DNA of 64,000 nucleotides from Rhizobium sp. R634 (GTDB lineage Bacteria; Pseudomonadota; Alphaproteobacteria; Rhizobiales; Rhizobiaceae). The notes beneath the pieces are model-generated. The model was not told the origin of the DNA. It saw only the letters and a program-made list of their open reading frames with translations, and did no database searches. The stretch lies in the NCBI RefSeq assembly GCF_002211305.1, contig NZ_LOKW01000025.1, positions 372,001-436,000 of the forward strand, read 5' to 3'. This document shows positions 35,085 to 44,224 of the stretch, piece by piece. Made by a program: the position numbers and the translations under genes. Each line of letters begins with the position of its first letter. Positions within the stretch are counted from its first letter, which is position 1.

Positions 35085-36214
35085 ATGCGATAAGCTCCGC
35101 TCCCGCCGTCCAGACGGTGCACGTGCCGCTCGGCGAGCGCGCCTACGATATCCTGATCGGTCCGGGGCTCATCGCGCGCGCCGGCGCCGAGATCGCCTCG
35201 CGTCTCAAGGGGCGCAAGGCGGCCATCGTCACCGACGAAAATGTCGCGCCGCTTTATCTCAAAGCGCTGGTCACAAGTCTCGATGAAGCGGGCATTGTCT
35301 CGGCCGCGGTCGTCCTGCCGGCCGGCGAGAAGACGAAGAGCTTCGAACATCTAATGACGGTCTGCGACAAGGTGCTGGAAGCCCGGGTCGAGCGCAACGA
35401 TTGCGTCATTGCGCTCGGCGGTGGCGTCATCGGCGATCTCACAGGATTTGCCGCCGGTATCGTCCGGCGCGGCGTGCGCTTCGTGCAGGTGCCGACCTCG
35501 CTGCTGGCGCAGGTCGATTCCTCGGTCGGCGGCAAGACCGGCATCAATTCCCGCCACGGCAAGAACCTGATCGGCGTCTTTCATCAGCCGGACCTGGTCC
35601 TGGCCGACACGGACGTCTTGAATACGCTGAGCGAGCGCGAATTCCGCGCCGGTTACGCCGAGGTGGCGAAATATGGGCTGATCGACAAGCCGGATTTCTT
35701 CGCCTGGCTGGAAACGAACTGGAAAGCCGTCTTTTCGGGCGGCCCTGCTCGCATCGAGGCGATTGCCACAAGCTGCCGGGCCAAATCCGACGTCGTCGTC
35801 GCCGACGAGCGCGAGAACGGCCAGCGGGCGCTGCTCAATCTCGGCCACACTTTCGGCCATGCGCTGGAAGCGGCGACCGCCTATGACAGCCGCCGGCTCG
35901 TGCATGGCGAGGGCGTTTCGATCGGCATGGTGCTGGCGCATGAATTCTCCGCACGGATGAACCTTGCCAGCCCCGACGATGCGCGCCGCGTCGAGCGGCA
36001 TCTGAAGGAGGTCGGCCTGCCGACCCTGATGTCCGACATTCCGGGCGCGCTGCCGCCGGCCGAAACGCTGATGGAGGCGATCGCGCAGGACAAGAAGGTC
36101 AAGAGCGGCAGGCTCACCTTCATCCTGACGCGCGGCATCGGCCAGTCCTTCGTCGCCGACGATGTTCCGGCCTCCGAGGTCGTCAGCTTTCTCAGGGAAA
36201 AGCACGCCCGATGA
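35081..36214 (+). CDS. aroB: 3-dehydroquinate synthase
   Basis: A 377-residue NAD- and metal-dependent enzyme that converts DAHP to 3-dehydroquinate, the second step of the shikimate pathway. Landmarks are the NAD-binding GGGVIGDLTGF, QVPTSLLAQVDSSVGGKTGIN, the zinc ligands in NLGHTFGHALE and in LVHGEGVSIGM. It overlaps aroK upstream and the corC-like gene downstream by four bases each (ATGA), forming one coupled operon. Confidence 0.96.
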   Translation: MNAISSAPAVQTVHVPLGERAYDILIGPGLIARAGAEIASRLKGRKAAIVTDENVAPLYLKALVTSLDEAGIVSAAVVLPAGEKTKSFEHLMTVCDKVLEARVERNDCVIALGGGVIGDLTGFAAGIVRRGVRFVQVPTSLLAQVDSSVGGKTGINSRHGKNLIGVFHQPDLVLADTDVLNTLSEREFRAGYAEVAKYGLIDKPDFFAWLETNWKAVFSGGPARIEAIATSCRAKSDVVVADERENGQRALLNLGHTFGHALEAATAYDSRRLVHGEGVSIGMVLAHEFSARMNLASPDDARRVERHLKEVGLPTLMSDIPGALPPAETLMEAIAQDKKVKSGRLTFILTRGIGQSFVADDVPASEVVSFLREKHAR

Positions 36215-37521
36215 CAATCGAAGGCGCTCTGGAATTTCTCGCGGCATATTGGCCGGAGATTGTTTCGATCGCCGCGCTCGTGCTCCTGTCGGCCTTCTTT
36301 TCCGGCTCGGAAACCGCGCTGACCGCCGTGTCGCGCAGCCGCATCCATACGCTCGAAGCCAATGGCGACGAACGGGCCGGCCTGGTGCGCCAGCTGATCG
36401 AAAGGCGCGACCGGCTGATCGGCGCGCTGCTCATCGGCAATAATCTCGCCAACATCCTTTCGTCGTCGATCGCCACCAGCCTCTTCCTCGGCCTGTTCGG
36501 CAGTTCCGGCGTGGCGCTGGCGACGCTCGCCATGACGGTCATCCTGGTCGTCTTCGCGGAAGTGCTGCCGAAGAGCTGGGCAATTTCGACGCCGGAACGC
36601 TTCGCGCTTGCCGTCGCGCTTCCCGCAAGGATCTTCGTCGCCGTCGTCGGCCCGGTGTCCTCCTTCGTCAACGGGGTCGTACGGCGGATCCTGGCGCTCT
36701 TCGGCATCAATCTGTCGCGGGAGGTGTCGATGCTGACGGCCCATGAGGAATTGCGCGGCGCCGTCGATCTCCTGCACCGCGAGGGATCGGTGGTGAAGGC
36801 CGACCGCGACCGCCTCGGCGGCGTGCTAGACCTCAGCCAGCTGGAACTGTCCGATATCATGGTCCACCGCACCAAGATGCGGGCGATCAATGCCGACGAT
36901 CCGCCGGAAGCCGTGGTGCGCGCCATTCTCGAAAGCCCCTATACGCGCATGCCGCTGTGGCGCGGCACGATCGACAACATCATCGGCGTCGTGCACGCCA
37001 AGGATCTGCTGCGGGCGCTGGCCGAGCCGAACATGGAACCGCACAACCTCGATGTCGTGAAGATCGCGCAGAAGCCGTGGTTCGTGCCCGACAGCACCAA
37101 TCTCGAGGACCAGCTCAACGCCTTCCTGCGCCGCAAGCAGCATTTCGCCGTCGTCGTCGACGAATATGGCGAGGTGCAGGGCATCGTGACGCTGGAGGAT
37201 ATTCTCGAGGAAATCGTCGGCGATATTTCCGACGAACACGATATCGAGATGCAGGGCGTGCGCCAGGAGGCGGACGGTTCCGTCGTCGTCGACGGCGGCG
37301 TGCCGATCCGCGACCTGAACCGCGCGCTCGACTGGAACCTGCCCGACGAGGAGGCGACGACGATCGCAGGCTTGGTCATTCACGAATCCATGACCATTCC
37401 CGAAGAGCGCCAAGCCTTCACTTTCTACGGCAAGCGCTTCGTCGTCATGAAACGGGAGAAGAACCGGATCACCAAGCTGCGCATCCGTCCGGCGGGAGAA
37501 GACGGCGCGAAAGCACCCTGA
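36211..37521 (+). CDS. CNNM/CorC (HlyC) family protein with DUF21 and CBS domains
   Basis: A 436-residue inner-membrane protein. The DUF21 transmembrane domain covers about residues 15-190, with FFSGSETALTAVS and VVFAEVLPKSWA landmarks. A CBS pair (about 205-330) contains the VMVHRTKM and VVDEYGEVQGIVTLEDILEE-type motifs, and a C-terminal CorC/HlyC transporter-associated domain follows (about 345-425). Such proteins are linked to Mg/Co efflux or ion homeostasis; the hemolysin name is historical. It is coupled to aroB by a 4-base overlap, a common arrangement in Rhizobiales. Confidence 0.92.
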   Translation: MTIEGALEFLAAYWPEIVSIAALVLLSAFFSGSETALTAVSRSRIHTLEANGDERAGLVRQLIERRDRLIGALLIGNNLANILSSSIATSLFLGLFGSSGVALATLAMTVILVVFAEVLPKSWAISTPERFALAVALPARIFVAVVGPVSSFVNGVVRRILALFGINLSREVSMLTAHEELRGAVDLLHREGSVVKADRDRLGGVLDLSQLELSDIMVHRTKMRAINADDPPEAVVRAILESPYTRMPLWRGTIDNIIGVVHAKDLLRALAEPNMEPHNLDVVKIAQKPWFVPDSTNLEDQLNAFLRRKQHFAVVVDEYGEVQGIVTLEDILEEIVGDISDEHDIEMQGVRQEADGSVVVDGGVPIRDLNRALDWNLPDEEATTIAGLVIHESMTIPEERQAFTFYGKRFVVMKREKNRITKLRIRPAGEDGAKAP

Positions 37522-37569
37522 TGCCGCTTGGATTGCCGGCGATGCCTACCCACATAGGCTGCGGTGCTG

Positions 37570-37854
37570 CTACCAGCGGGTCTGTTCGTCAGGTGCTGCA
37601 GGTTCGACCGCCAGCGCATGCAGGCCGGCATCGAGTTCGGGTTTCAACAGCTCGGTAATTGCCCGGTGGCGCGCCAGCCGCGACATGCCGGAAAATTTCG
37701 CCGAAACAATCCTCACCCGCATATGAGTTTCGCCGGTGCCCGTGATATCGGGCTGATGGCCGGCATGAAGATGGCTTTCGTCGATGACGCTCAGGCGTTC
37801 GGGGGCGAAGGCTTCGACGAGTTTTTCTTCGATGCGGGTCCTAAGGGTCATCAT
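37570..37854 (-). CDS. bolA: BolA family protein
   Basis: A 94-residue protein with the BolA/IbaG class II KH-like fold. It has MRVRIVSAKFSGMSRLARHRAI (the FxGxxxxxRHR-type signature, quoted here within about residues 45-66), the metal-ligand His residues and HALAVEPAAP at the end. BolA proteins work with monothiol glutaredoxins in iron-sulfur trafficking. The start is ATG ATG at 37854/37851 with a weak ribosome site. It is divergent from the J-domain gene and convergent with the corC-like gene. Confidence 0.9.
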   Translation of the reverse strand: MMTLRTRIEEKLVEAFAPERLSVIDESHLHAGHQPDITGTGETHMRVRIVSAKFSGMSRLARHRAITELLKPELDAGLHALAVEPAAPDEQTRW

Positions 37855-37956
37855 CCGGTCTTGTTGCTTCGCGAAAAGGGTTCCCACCAAGCCAGCAACA
37901 TTCCTGTTTGTCAATTCTTGTTGTCGCATCGCGGCAGCCCCATAATTAGCGCCGCC

Positions 37957-38574
37957 ATGAGACTCGATTCCAAATATTTCGACCGCATCCGAACACGCCG
38001 CAAACGCGAGCAGGAGACAGAGCAGGCGCCGCCTACCTGTCAATGGGATGGCTGCGACAAGAAAGGTGCGCATCGCGCTCCGGTTGGGCGCAACGCCGAA
38101 GGTCAGTTCTTTTTGTTCTGCTTCGAGCACGTCAAGGAATACAACAAGGGCTACAATTATTTCTCCGGCCTTTCCGATGGCGAGATCGCCAGGTATCAGA
38201 AAGAGGCGATCACCGGCCACCGGCCGACATGGACCGTCGGCGTCAATAAATCCGCCAAGGACAGCCCGCTGCATTCCGAAGTCCGCTCCGGCGCCTATTC
38301 GCGCGTCCGCGATCCCTTCGGCTTCGTCAAGGAAGGCGGCAAGGGCAGCGGGCCGCGCTTTCCTCAGGCGCGCAAGCTGAAATCGCTGGAAAGCAAGGCT
38401 TTCGACACGATGGGTCTCCATGCCAACGCGACCTCGGCGGAGATCAAGAGCCGCTACAAGGAACTGGTCAAGAAGCACCATCCGGATGCCAATGGCGGCG
38501 ACCGCGGCTCGGAGGAGCGCTTCCGCGCCGTCATTCAGGCCTATCAATTGTTGAAGCAGAACGGTTTTTGTTAA
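37957..38574 (+). CDS. J-domain (DnaJ-like) protein
   Basis: A 205-residue protein with an unusual order. The N-terminal part (about residues 20-75) has two Cys pairs or near-pairs (CQWDGCDKKGAHRAP...FCFEH) that may bind zinc. A linker follows, and a C-terminal J domain (about 145-203) has the essential HPD (KKHHPDANGGDRGS). The J domain activates Hsp70 ATPase; the N-terminal part probably selects the client. The layout is conserved next to bolA and cobST in rhizobia, as I remember. Start ATG 37957. Confidence 0.88.
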   Translation: MRLDSKYFDRIRTRRKREQETEQAPPTCQWDGCDKKGAHRAPVGRNAEGQFFLFCFEHVKEYNKGYNYFSGLSDGEIARYQKEAITGHRPTWTVGVNKSAKDSPLHSEVRSGAYSRVRDPFGFVKEGGKGSGPRFPQARKLKSLESKAFDTMGLHANATSAEIKSRYKELVKKHHPDANGGDRGSEERFRAVIQAYQLLKQNGFC

Positions 38575-38880
38575 TTCCCGTCCTTGCTCTTGGGCTTCAA
38601 TCGGGTATGGTCCAAATCGGCTGAGGCCGCAGGCGAACGCGGCTCCTATTTGCGTGTTTACCCATCGCCTCCGCCGACCTTCCGGACGCGGCGTTTCTTG
38701 TCCGGGACTCTCTCAAGAATGCTCGCACGCGGTCATTATCCCGCCGAGGTTTCGTTTCAGTCCCGGAGAAGTATCGCCGACGTTCCGACCTGGACGGGCG
38801 CGGAATAAAATCGCGGCGTCACGGTTGCGACATGGCCTGAGACAGTATGGCCGGGTGGCATCACCCGCCTTGGAGACATG
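38575..38880. other. Intergenic region upstream of cobS
   Basis: About 305 bp that must hold the cobST promoter. No B12-box-like element (GCCACTG) is visible, so I see no cobalamin riboswitch. A small GGGTG-GCAT-CACCC hairpin (38853-38866) lies just before the cobS ribosome site. A 74-codon frame at 38584-38808 reads as low-complexity Arg/Ser-rich sequence and is not called. Confidence 0.5.
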
Positions 38881-39873
38881 ATGAGCAAGATCGACCTCGA
38901 TATTTCAGAACTGCCCGACACCACCGTTTCGGTCCGCGAGACCTTCGGCATCGATTCCGACATCCGCGTTCCCGCCTACAGCAAGGGCGACGCCTATGTG
39001 CCTGATCTCGACCCCGATTACCTCTTCGACCGCGAGACGACGCTCGCCATTCTCGCAGGCTTCGCGCATAACCGCCGCGTGATGATCTCCGGCTATCACG
39101 GCACCGGCAAGTCCTCGCATATCGAGCAGGTGGCGGCGCGGCTCAACTGGCCTTGCGTGCGCATCAACCTCGACAGCCATGTCAGCCGTATCGATCTCGT
39201 CGGCAAGGATGCGATCGTCGTCAAGGACGGTCTGCAGGTCACCGAATTCAAGGACGGCATTCTGCCCTGGGCCTATCAGCACAATGTGGCGCTCGTCTTT
39301 GACGAATATGATGCCGGCCGCCCCGATGTGATGTTCGTCATCCAGCGCGTGCTGGAATCTTCCGGCCGCCTGACGCTGCTCGACCAGAGCCGCGTCATCC
39401 GGCCGCACCCGGCCTTCCGCCTGTTTGCAACCGCTAACACCATCGGCCTCGGTGATACCACAGGTCTCTATCACGGTACGCAGCAGATCAACCAGGCGCA
39501 GATGGACCGCTGGTCGATCGTGACGACGCTGAACTACCTGCCGCATGATCACGAAGTGAATATCGTTGCCGCCAAGGTGAAGAGCTTGGGCAAGGACAAG
39601 AACGGCCGCGAGACGGTTTCCAAGATGGTCCGCGTCGCCGACCTGACGCGTGCTGCCTTCATGAATGGCGACCTCTCGACCGTCATGAGCCCGCGTACCG
39701 TCATCACCTGGGCCGAAAACGCCGAAATCTTCGGTGATCTCGCCTTCGCCTTCCGCGTCACCTTCCTCAACAAGTGCGACGAGCTGGAGCGCCCGCTGGT
39801 TGCCGAGCATTATCAGCGCGCCTTCGGCGTCGAGCTGAAGGAAAGTGCCGCCAACATCGTTCTCGGAGCCTGA
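38881..39873 (+). CDS. cobS: Aerobic cobaltochelatase subunit CobS
   Basis: A 330-residue AAA+ ATPase. Walker [10 protein letters not shown] (about residues 74-82), Walker [11 protein letters not shown] and the sensor [10 protein letters not shown] are visible. CobS and CobT form the chaperone-like ATPase that drives CobN to insert cobalt into hydrogenobyrinic acid diamide in aerobic cobalamin synthesis. Two adjacent ATGs occur at 38878/38881; the second fits GGAG spacing better. cobT starts 12 bp downstream. Confidence 0.95.
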   Translation: MSKIDLDISELPDTTVSVRETFGIDSDIRVPAYSKGDAYVPDLDPDYLFDRETTLAILAGFAHNRRVMISGYHGTGKSSHIEQVAARLNWPCVRINLDSHVSRIDLVGKDAIVVKDGLQVTEFKDGILPWAYQHNVALVFDEYDAGRPDVMFVIQRVLESSGRLTLLDQSRVIRPHPAFRLFATANTIGLGDTTGLYHGTQQINQAQMDRWSIVTTLNYLPHDHEVNIVAAKVKSLGKDKNGRETVSKMVRVADLTRAAFMNGDLSTVMSPRTVITWAENAEIFGDLAFAFRVTFLNKCDELERPLVAEHYQRAFGVELKESAANIVLGA

Positions 39874-39885
39874 GACCGACCGATC

Positions 39886-41787
39886 ATGGCAGCTCGCGGT
39901 GACAATTCGAAAGCAAAGCCCGGTGCGCCCGTCGACGTCGAGCCGTTGCGCCGGGCGATATCAGGTTGCGTACGCTCGATCGCCGGCGACGGCGATGTCG
40001 AGGTAACCTTCGCCAACGAACGGCCTGGAATGACCGGCGAACGTATCCGGCTGCCGGAGCTTTCCAAGCGGCCGACGACGCACGAGCTCGCGGTCACCCG
40101 CGGGCTTGGCGATTCCATGGCGCTGCGGCTCGCCTGCCATGACGAGAAGGTGCATACGACGATGGCGCCGCAGGGCTCGGACGCCCGGGTGATCTTCGAT
40201 GCAGTCGAGCAGGCGCGTGTCGAATCGATCGGTGCGTTGCGCATGGAGGGCGTGGCGGCGAACCTGCGCTCCATGACGGAAGAGAAATATTCCAAGGCGA
40301 ATTTCACCGGTATCGAGCGCCAGGAAGATGCGCCGATCGGCGAAGCCGTTGCGATGATGGTGCGTGAGAAGCTGACCGGTCAGCGACCGCCCGCTTCCGC
40401 CGGCAAGGTGCTCGACCTCTGGCGCGGCTTCATCGAGGACAAGGCGGGCTCGGAGCTCGACAACCTGTCGGAGGCGATCAACGACCAGCAGGCTTTCGCC
40501 AAGGTCATCCGCAACATGCTGTCGGCCATGGAAATGGCGGAGGAATACGGCGACGACGACAGCCAGGCCGACAATGAGGACCAGTCGGAGCAGGAAGATC
40601 AGCCGAGCGGCGACGAGCAGGACCAGGACGAGGTCGACGAGGATGCCGGCACCGATGCCGCCCCCGTGGAAGACAGCGAGGTCGCCGACGAGCAGATGGA
40701 GGACGGCGAGACCGAAGGCGCCGAAATCTCTGACGACGATATGATGGAAGAGGGCGAGGACGATTCGGAAACGCCGGGCGAGACCCGCCGTCCGAACACG
40801 CCTTTCGCCGATTTCAACGAAAAGGTCGATTATCACGTCTATACCGAAGAGTTTGACGAGATCATCACCGCCGAGGAGCTTTGCGACGCCGCCGAGCTGG
40901 AGCGCCTGCGCGCCTTTCTGGACAAGCAGCTGGCGCATCTGCAAGGCGCGGTCGGCCGCCTCGCCAACCGACTGCAGCGCCGCCTGATGGCGCAGCAGAA
41001 CCGCTCCTGGGATTTCGACCTGGAGGAAGGTTATCTCGATCCGGCCCGGCTGCAGCGCATCATCATCGACCCGATGCAGGCGCTTTCCTTCAAGATGGAG
41101 CGCGACACGCAGTTCCGCGATACCGTCGTCACCCTGCTGATCGACAATTCCGGCTCGATGCGCGGCCGGCCGATCACGGTTGCCGCCACCTGCGCCGACA
41201 TTCTCGCCCGCACGCTGGAGCGCTGCGGCGTCAAGGTCGAGATCCTCGGCTTCACCACAAAGGCCTGGAAGGGCGGGCAGGCGCGCGAAACCTGGCTGGC
41301 CGGCGGCAAGCCGCAGACGCCGGGCCGCCTCAACGACTTGCGCCACATCGTCTACAAATCCGCCGACGCGCCGTGGCGGCGGGCGCGGGCCAATCTCGGG
41401 CTGATGATGCGCGAGGGCCTGCTCAAGGAAAATATCGACGGCGAGGCGCTGATCTGGGCGCATAATCGCCTGCTCGCCCGCCGCGAACAGCGCCGTATCC
41501 TGATGATGATCTCGGACGGGGCGCCGGTCGACGACTCCACGCTATCGGTCAATCCCGGCAATTATCTGGAACGGCACCTGCGCGCCGTCATCGAGCAGAT
41601 CGAGACGCGTTCGCCTGTGGAACTGCTGGCGATCGGTATCGGTCACGATGTGACGCGTTACTATCGCCGCGCCGTGACGATCGTCGATGCCGATGAGCTT
41701 GCCGGCGCGATGACCGAGCAGCTTGCCTCGCTCTTCGAAGACCAATCCGCCCAGCCGCGCGGCGGCCGGCTACGCCGTGCCGGCTGA
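39886..41787 (+). CDS. cobT: Aerobic cobaltochelatase subunit CobT
   Basis: A 633-residue partner of CobS. It has an N-terminal CobT domain (about 1-215), a very acidic low-complexity linker (about 220-305, rich in Asp/Glu/Gln) and a C-terminal von Willebrand A domain (about 400-620) with the metal-ion site DNSGSM and a later [10 protein letters not shown] segment. It links the AAA+ ring to CobN during cobalt insertion. cobN is not in the window, which is usual because it lies with other cob genes. Confidence 0.95.
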   Translation: MAARGDNSKAKPGAPVDVEPLRRAISGCVRSIAGDGDVEVTFANERPGMTGERIRLPELSKRPTTHELAVTRGLGDSMALRLACHDEKVHTTMAPQGSDARVIFDAVEQARVESIGALRMEGVAANLRSMTEEKYSKANFTGIERQEDAPIGEAVAMMVREKLTGQRPPASAGKVLDLWRGFIEDKAGSELDNLSEAINDQQAFAKVIRNMLSAMEMAEEYGDDDSQADNEDQSEQEDQPSGDEQDQDEVDEDAGTDAAPVEDSEVADEQMEDGETEGAEISDDDMMEEGEDDSETPGETRRPNTPFADFNEKVDYHVYTEEFDEIITAEELCDAAELERLRAFLDKQLAHLQGAVGRLANRLQRRLMAQQNRSWDFDLEEGYLDPARLQRIIIDPMQALSFKMERDTQFRDTVVTLLIDNSGSMRGRPITVAATCADILARTLERCGVKVEILGFTTKAWKGGQARETWLAGGKPQTPGRLNDLRHIVYKSADAPWRRARANLGLMMREGLLKENIDGEALIWAHNRLLARREQRRILMMISDGAPVDDSTLSVNPGNYLERHLRAVIEQIETRSPVELLAIGIGHDVTRYYRRAVTIVDADELAGAMTEQLASLFEDQSAQPRGGRLRRAG

Positions 41788-41811
41788 CGCCGCTGGAAGG
41801 AAACGCGTGGA

Positions 41812-42837
41812 ATGACGGTCAAGCGCCTCTGCCGCGCGGCTTTGGTTGCCTTCTGCCTCGCAGCGGGCGCTTCTTCGTCGTCAGCCGGTGAGGACGTGCC
41901 GGTCATTAGCCGGCAAATTACAGATTTCAGGATCGGATCATCGGAGACGAAATTCGGCTCGCTGGAATTTCTCGGCGGGTTGGAGATGGTTTCCAGCCGG
42001 GCGCTGTTCGGCTCGCTTTCCTCCATCCGTTTCCAGCAGGACCAGAAACATTTCATCGTCGTGCTCGATACCGGCCAGTGGCTGACCGGCAGCATCGAAC
42101 GCGACGCCAAGGGCAGGCTTTCCGGTCTTGCCAATGTCGAAATCACGCCGATGAAGAACCGCTCGGGGAAGAGCTTCGAGGGCAAGGGCCACATGGATGC
42201 CGAGGGCCTGGCGCTTGATGGCGATAGAATACTGGTCTCCTTCGAGCAGGAGCATCGCGTCGATGTCTACCCCGATCCCGGCTTTGCCGAATCGGGCGCC
42301 ATCGCCACGCTGCCGATGCTCATCCCGCGGAAGATGCTGAGTGACAATCGCGGCATCGAGACCATCACCGTGGCGCCCGCATCCAGCCCGCTCAAGGGCG
42401 GCGTGGTGATCGTCTCCGAGCGCGGCCTCGACAGCGAAGGCAACCGGATGGCGGCCATTCTCAGCGGGCCGCTGAAAGGGCGTTTTTCAATCGAGCGTGA
42501 TGGCAGCTTCGATGTCACCGACGGCGCCTTCTTGCCGAACGGCGACCTGCTGCTGCTCGAGCGCCGCTTCAACATGGCGGAGGGCATCGGCATGCGGCTT
42601 CGGCGCATCAAAGGCGCCGATATCCGGCCCGGCGCCGTCGTGAGCGGCGAGCTCCTGCTCGAGGGCGATTTCAACTCGCAGATCGACAATATGGAAGGGC
42701 TCGATGCTTTCCAGGCTGCCGACGGCACCACCCATATCATTCTGGTGTCGGACGACAATCATTCGATCCTGCAGCGCAATCTGATGCTGGAGTTCCGGCT
42801 TTCGGAAACCGGTGCCAAGCAGGTGTCGTCAGACTGA
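41812..42837 (+). CDS. Secreted esterase-like/phytase-like domain protein
   Basis: A 341-residue protein with a signal peptide (about residues 1-25, ending SSAGE) and a beta-propeller-like body of the phytase-like family (PF13449 type): FLGGLEMVSS, DAEGLALDGDRILVSFEQEHR, GIETITVAP, DGAFLPNGDLLLLERRF and EGLDAFQAADGTTHIILVSDDN. Enzyme activity has not been shown for most members. It lies 24 bp after cobT, which suggests cotranscription, but no cobalamin link is known to me. Confidence 0.85.
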   Translation: MTVKRLCRAALVAFCLAAGASSSSAGEDVPVISRQITDFRIGSSETKFGSLEFLGGLEMVSSRALFGSLSSIRFQQDQKHFIVVLDTGQWLTGSIERDAKGRLSGLANVEITPMKNRSGKSFEGKGHMDAEGLALDGDRILVSFEQEHRVDVYPDPGFAESGAIATLPMLIPRKMLSDNRGIETITVAPASSPLKGGVVIVSERGLDSEGNRMAAILSGPLKGRFSIERDGSFDVTDGAFLPNGDLLLLERRFNMAEGIGMRLRRIKGADIRPGAVVSGELLLEGDFNSQIDNMEGLDAFQAADGTTHIILVSDDNHSILQRNLMLEFRLSETGAKQVSSD

Positions 42838-42899
42838 CGTCATATGGCTTGGCTATCTGAGTCAGCGGTCGGTCAGTCAGCAACATTCGGAGGGAAGTC

Positions 42900-43466
42900 G
42901 TGGTGCATATCCATGTCATGGGCGCGTCCGGCTCCGGCACGACATCGCTCGGCCTTGCGCTTACCGAAAGGCTCGATATCGCCCACCTCGACACCGACGA
43001 TTTCTTCTGGCTGCCTACCGATCCGCCGTTCACGACGCCGAGGGAGGCCGGTGAACGCATCCGGCTGCTCCTCGATGAGACGGCGCGGCATGACGGCTGG
43101 GTTCTTTCCGGATCGGCGCTGAAATGGGGAAGGCCGCTCGAACCGCTCTACGATCTGATCGTCTTCCTCAGGATCGAGCCGGAGCTTCGCATGGCGCGGA
43201 TCCGCGCACGGGAGGCCGCCCGATACGGCAACAGGATCGGGCCTGGCGGCGACATGGAAGTCAAGAGCGGCGAGTTCCTGGAATGGGCGGCAAGCTACGA
43301 CACGGCCGGACCGGAGCGCCGCAGTCTTGCGGCGCATGAGCAATGGCTGGAAACGCAGACGGCGCCTGTCCTCAGGCTCGATTCGTCGAGCGAACTAGAC
43401 GATCTGGCTGCGGAGGTGCTGCTGCACCCGGCTATCGCCGCCGGTGCGGTCCGGCGGCGGCGGTGA
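42900..43466 (+). CDS. P-loop nucleotide kinase-like protein
   Basis: A 188-residue P-loop protein with Walker A GASGSGTTS (residues 8-16), a DTDDFFWL segment typical of adenylate kinase-like/FlaR-type proteins, and a lid-like RIRAREAARYGNR stretch. Substrate unknown. Start GTG 42900 is well supported by GGAGGGAAG about 5 nt upstream. It is convergent with yhhQ (12-bp gap). Confidence 0.82.
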   Translation: MVHIHVMGASGSGTTSLGLALTERLDIAHLDTDDFFWLPTDPPFTTPREAGERIRLLLDETARHDGWVLSGSALKWGRPLEPLYDLIVFLRIEPELRMARIRAREAARYGNRIGPGGDMEVKSGEFLEWAASYDTAGPERRSLAAHEQWLETQTAPVLRLDSSSELDDLAAEVLLHPAIAAGAVRRRR

Positions 43467-43478
43467 CTTTCCTAGGCT

Positions 43479-44114
43479 TTAGCGGGCGCGGACGGGCTGC
43501 ATCGGCCGCAGCACGTTCATGAGCGCGCCATAGGGCAGCAGCATGACGAGGCCGACGATCATCTTGACGGCGAAATCTCCGATCGCCCAAGAGATCCAGC
43601 GCGGAGCTTCCGCTGCGAAGACGCCGAGGATGGGGGCCGATTCGAGCGCGAAAGGTTCGTTCGGGCCGAGGACGACGAAAAGTGCCGCAAAGGAAAGCGA
43701 GAAGAACATCACCGTATCGAGCGCCGAGCCGATCAGCGAGCCGACGAGCGGCGCGCGCCACCAGGCCTGGCTGCGTAGGCGGGTGAAGACGGCGATATCG
43801 AGCAACTGGCCGGCAAGATAGGCCGAGCCGGAAGCGATGGCGATGCGCGGCACCGAGGTGAAGAAAGAGAGGCCGACGCCGACGACGAAACCAGCAAAGA
43901 CGACCTTGCGGGCTGCCTGCGGGCCGAACTGGCGGTTGGTCAGATCAGTGATCAGGAAGGCGACCGGATAGGAGAAAGCGCCCCAGGTCAGGATGTCGGC
44001 GAGATTGATGCCGGCGACTTCGGCGTTCAGCGGAAACTGGACGAGGAAGTTGGAGGCGACGACGACAAGCGTCATCAGCGCGACATAGGCAATGGTATAG
44101 CGGGTCTTCAGCAT
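43479..44114 (-). CDS. yhhQ: Queuosine precursor transporter, YhhQ/VUT family
   Basis: A 211-residue inner-membrane protein with about six membrane segments. VUT/COG1738 hallmarks are LADILTWGAFSYPVAFLITDLTNRQFG-type text (about residues 35-65), SGSAYLAGQLLDI and SLIGSALDT. The family imports queuine or its precursors (preQ0/preQ1) for tRNA modification. The start at 44114 has AGGA about 7 nt upstream; an upstream in-frame start at 44165 is rejected. Only about 50 bp separate it from the rpmB terminator, so its promoter is not obvious and a leader structure overlaps its start. Confidence 0.9.
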   Translation of the reverse strand: MLKTRYTIAYVALMTLVVVASNFLVQFPLNAEVAGINLADILTWGAFSYPVAFLITDLTNRQFGPQAARKVVFAGFVVGVGLSFFTSVPRIAIASGSAYLAGQLLDIAVFTRLRSQAWWRAPLVGSLIGSALDTVMFFSLSFAALFVVLGPNEPFALESAPILGVFAAEAPRWISWAIGDFAVKMIVGLVMLLPYGALMNVLRPMQPVRAR

Positions 44115-44140
44115 TTTTTTATCCTGGGTGATGCCACCAG
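44111..44140 (-). promoter_or_regulatory. Compact hairpin/pseudoknot candidate over the yhhQ ribosome site
   Basis: On the minus strand, CTGG and CCAG flank TGGCATCAC, and an A-rich tail (GATAAAAAA) follows. The loop GCAT is complementary to ATGC at the start codon. The layout (short stem, C-rich loop, A-rich tail, loop-tail pairing at the ribosome site) resembles the preQ1-I riboswitch fold. The loop is shorter than usual and the match is partial. A plain hairpin GGTG-GCAT-CACC is the simpler reading. Confidence 0.3.
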
Positions 44141-44163
44141 TTGGAGAGACGGACCGGCAAAGC

Positions 44164-44198
44164 AAAAGGCTTGACCGGTATTATCCGTCAAGCCTTTT
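44164..44198 (-). terminator. rpmB terminator
   Basis: A perfect 12-bp stem, AAAAGGCTTGAC with GTCAAGCCTTTT, 11-nt loop, starting 26 bp after the rpmB stop. On the minus strand it is followed by TTTTGCTTTG. Confidence 0.85.
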
Positions 44199-44224
44199 GA
44201 AACCGTATGAAGAAGGGCAGAAGC

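Noticed and set aside
38584-38808. 74-codon frame upstream of cobS
   Set aside because: The translation is Ser/Arg-rich low complexity, with no ribosome site.
38575-38880. Cobalamin riboswitch before cobS
   Set aside because: No GCCACTG B12-box or surrounding conserved core is visible. Only a small hairpin is present.
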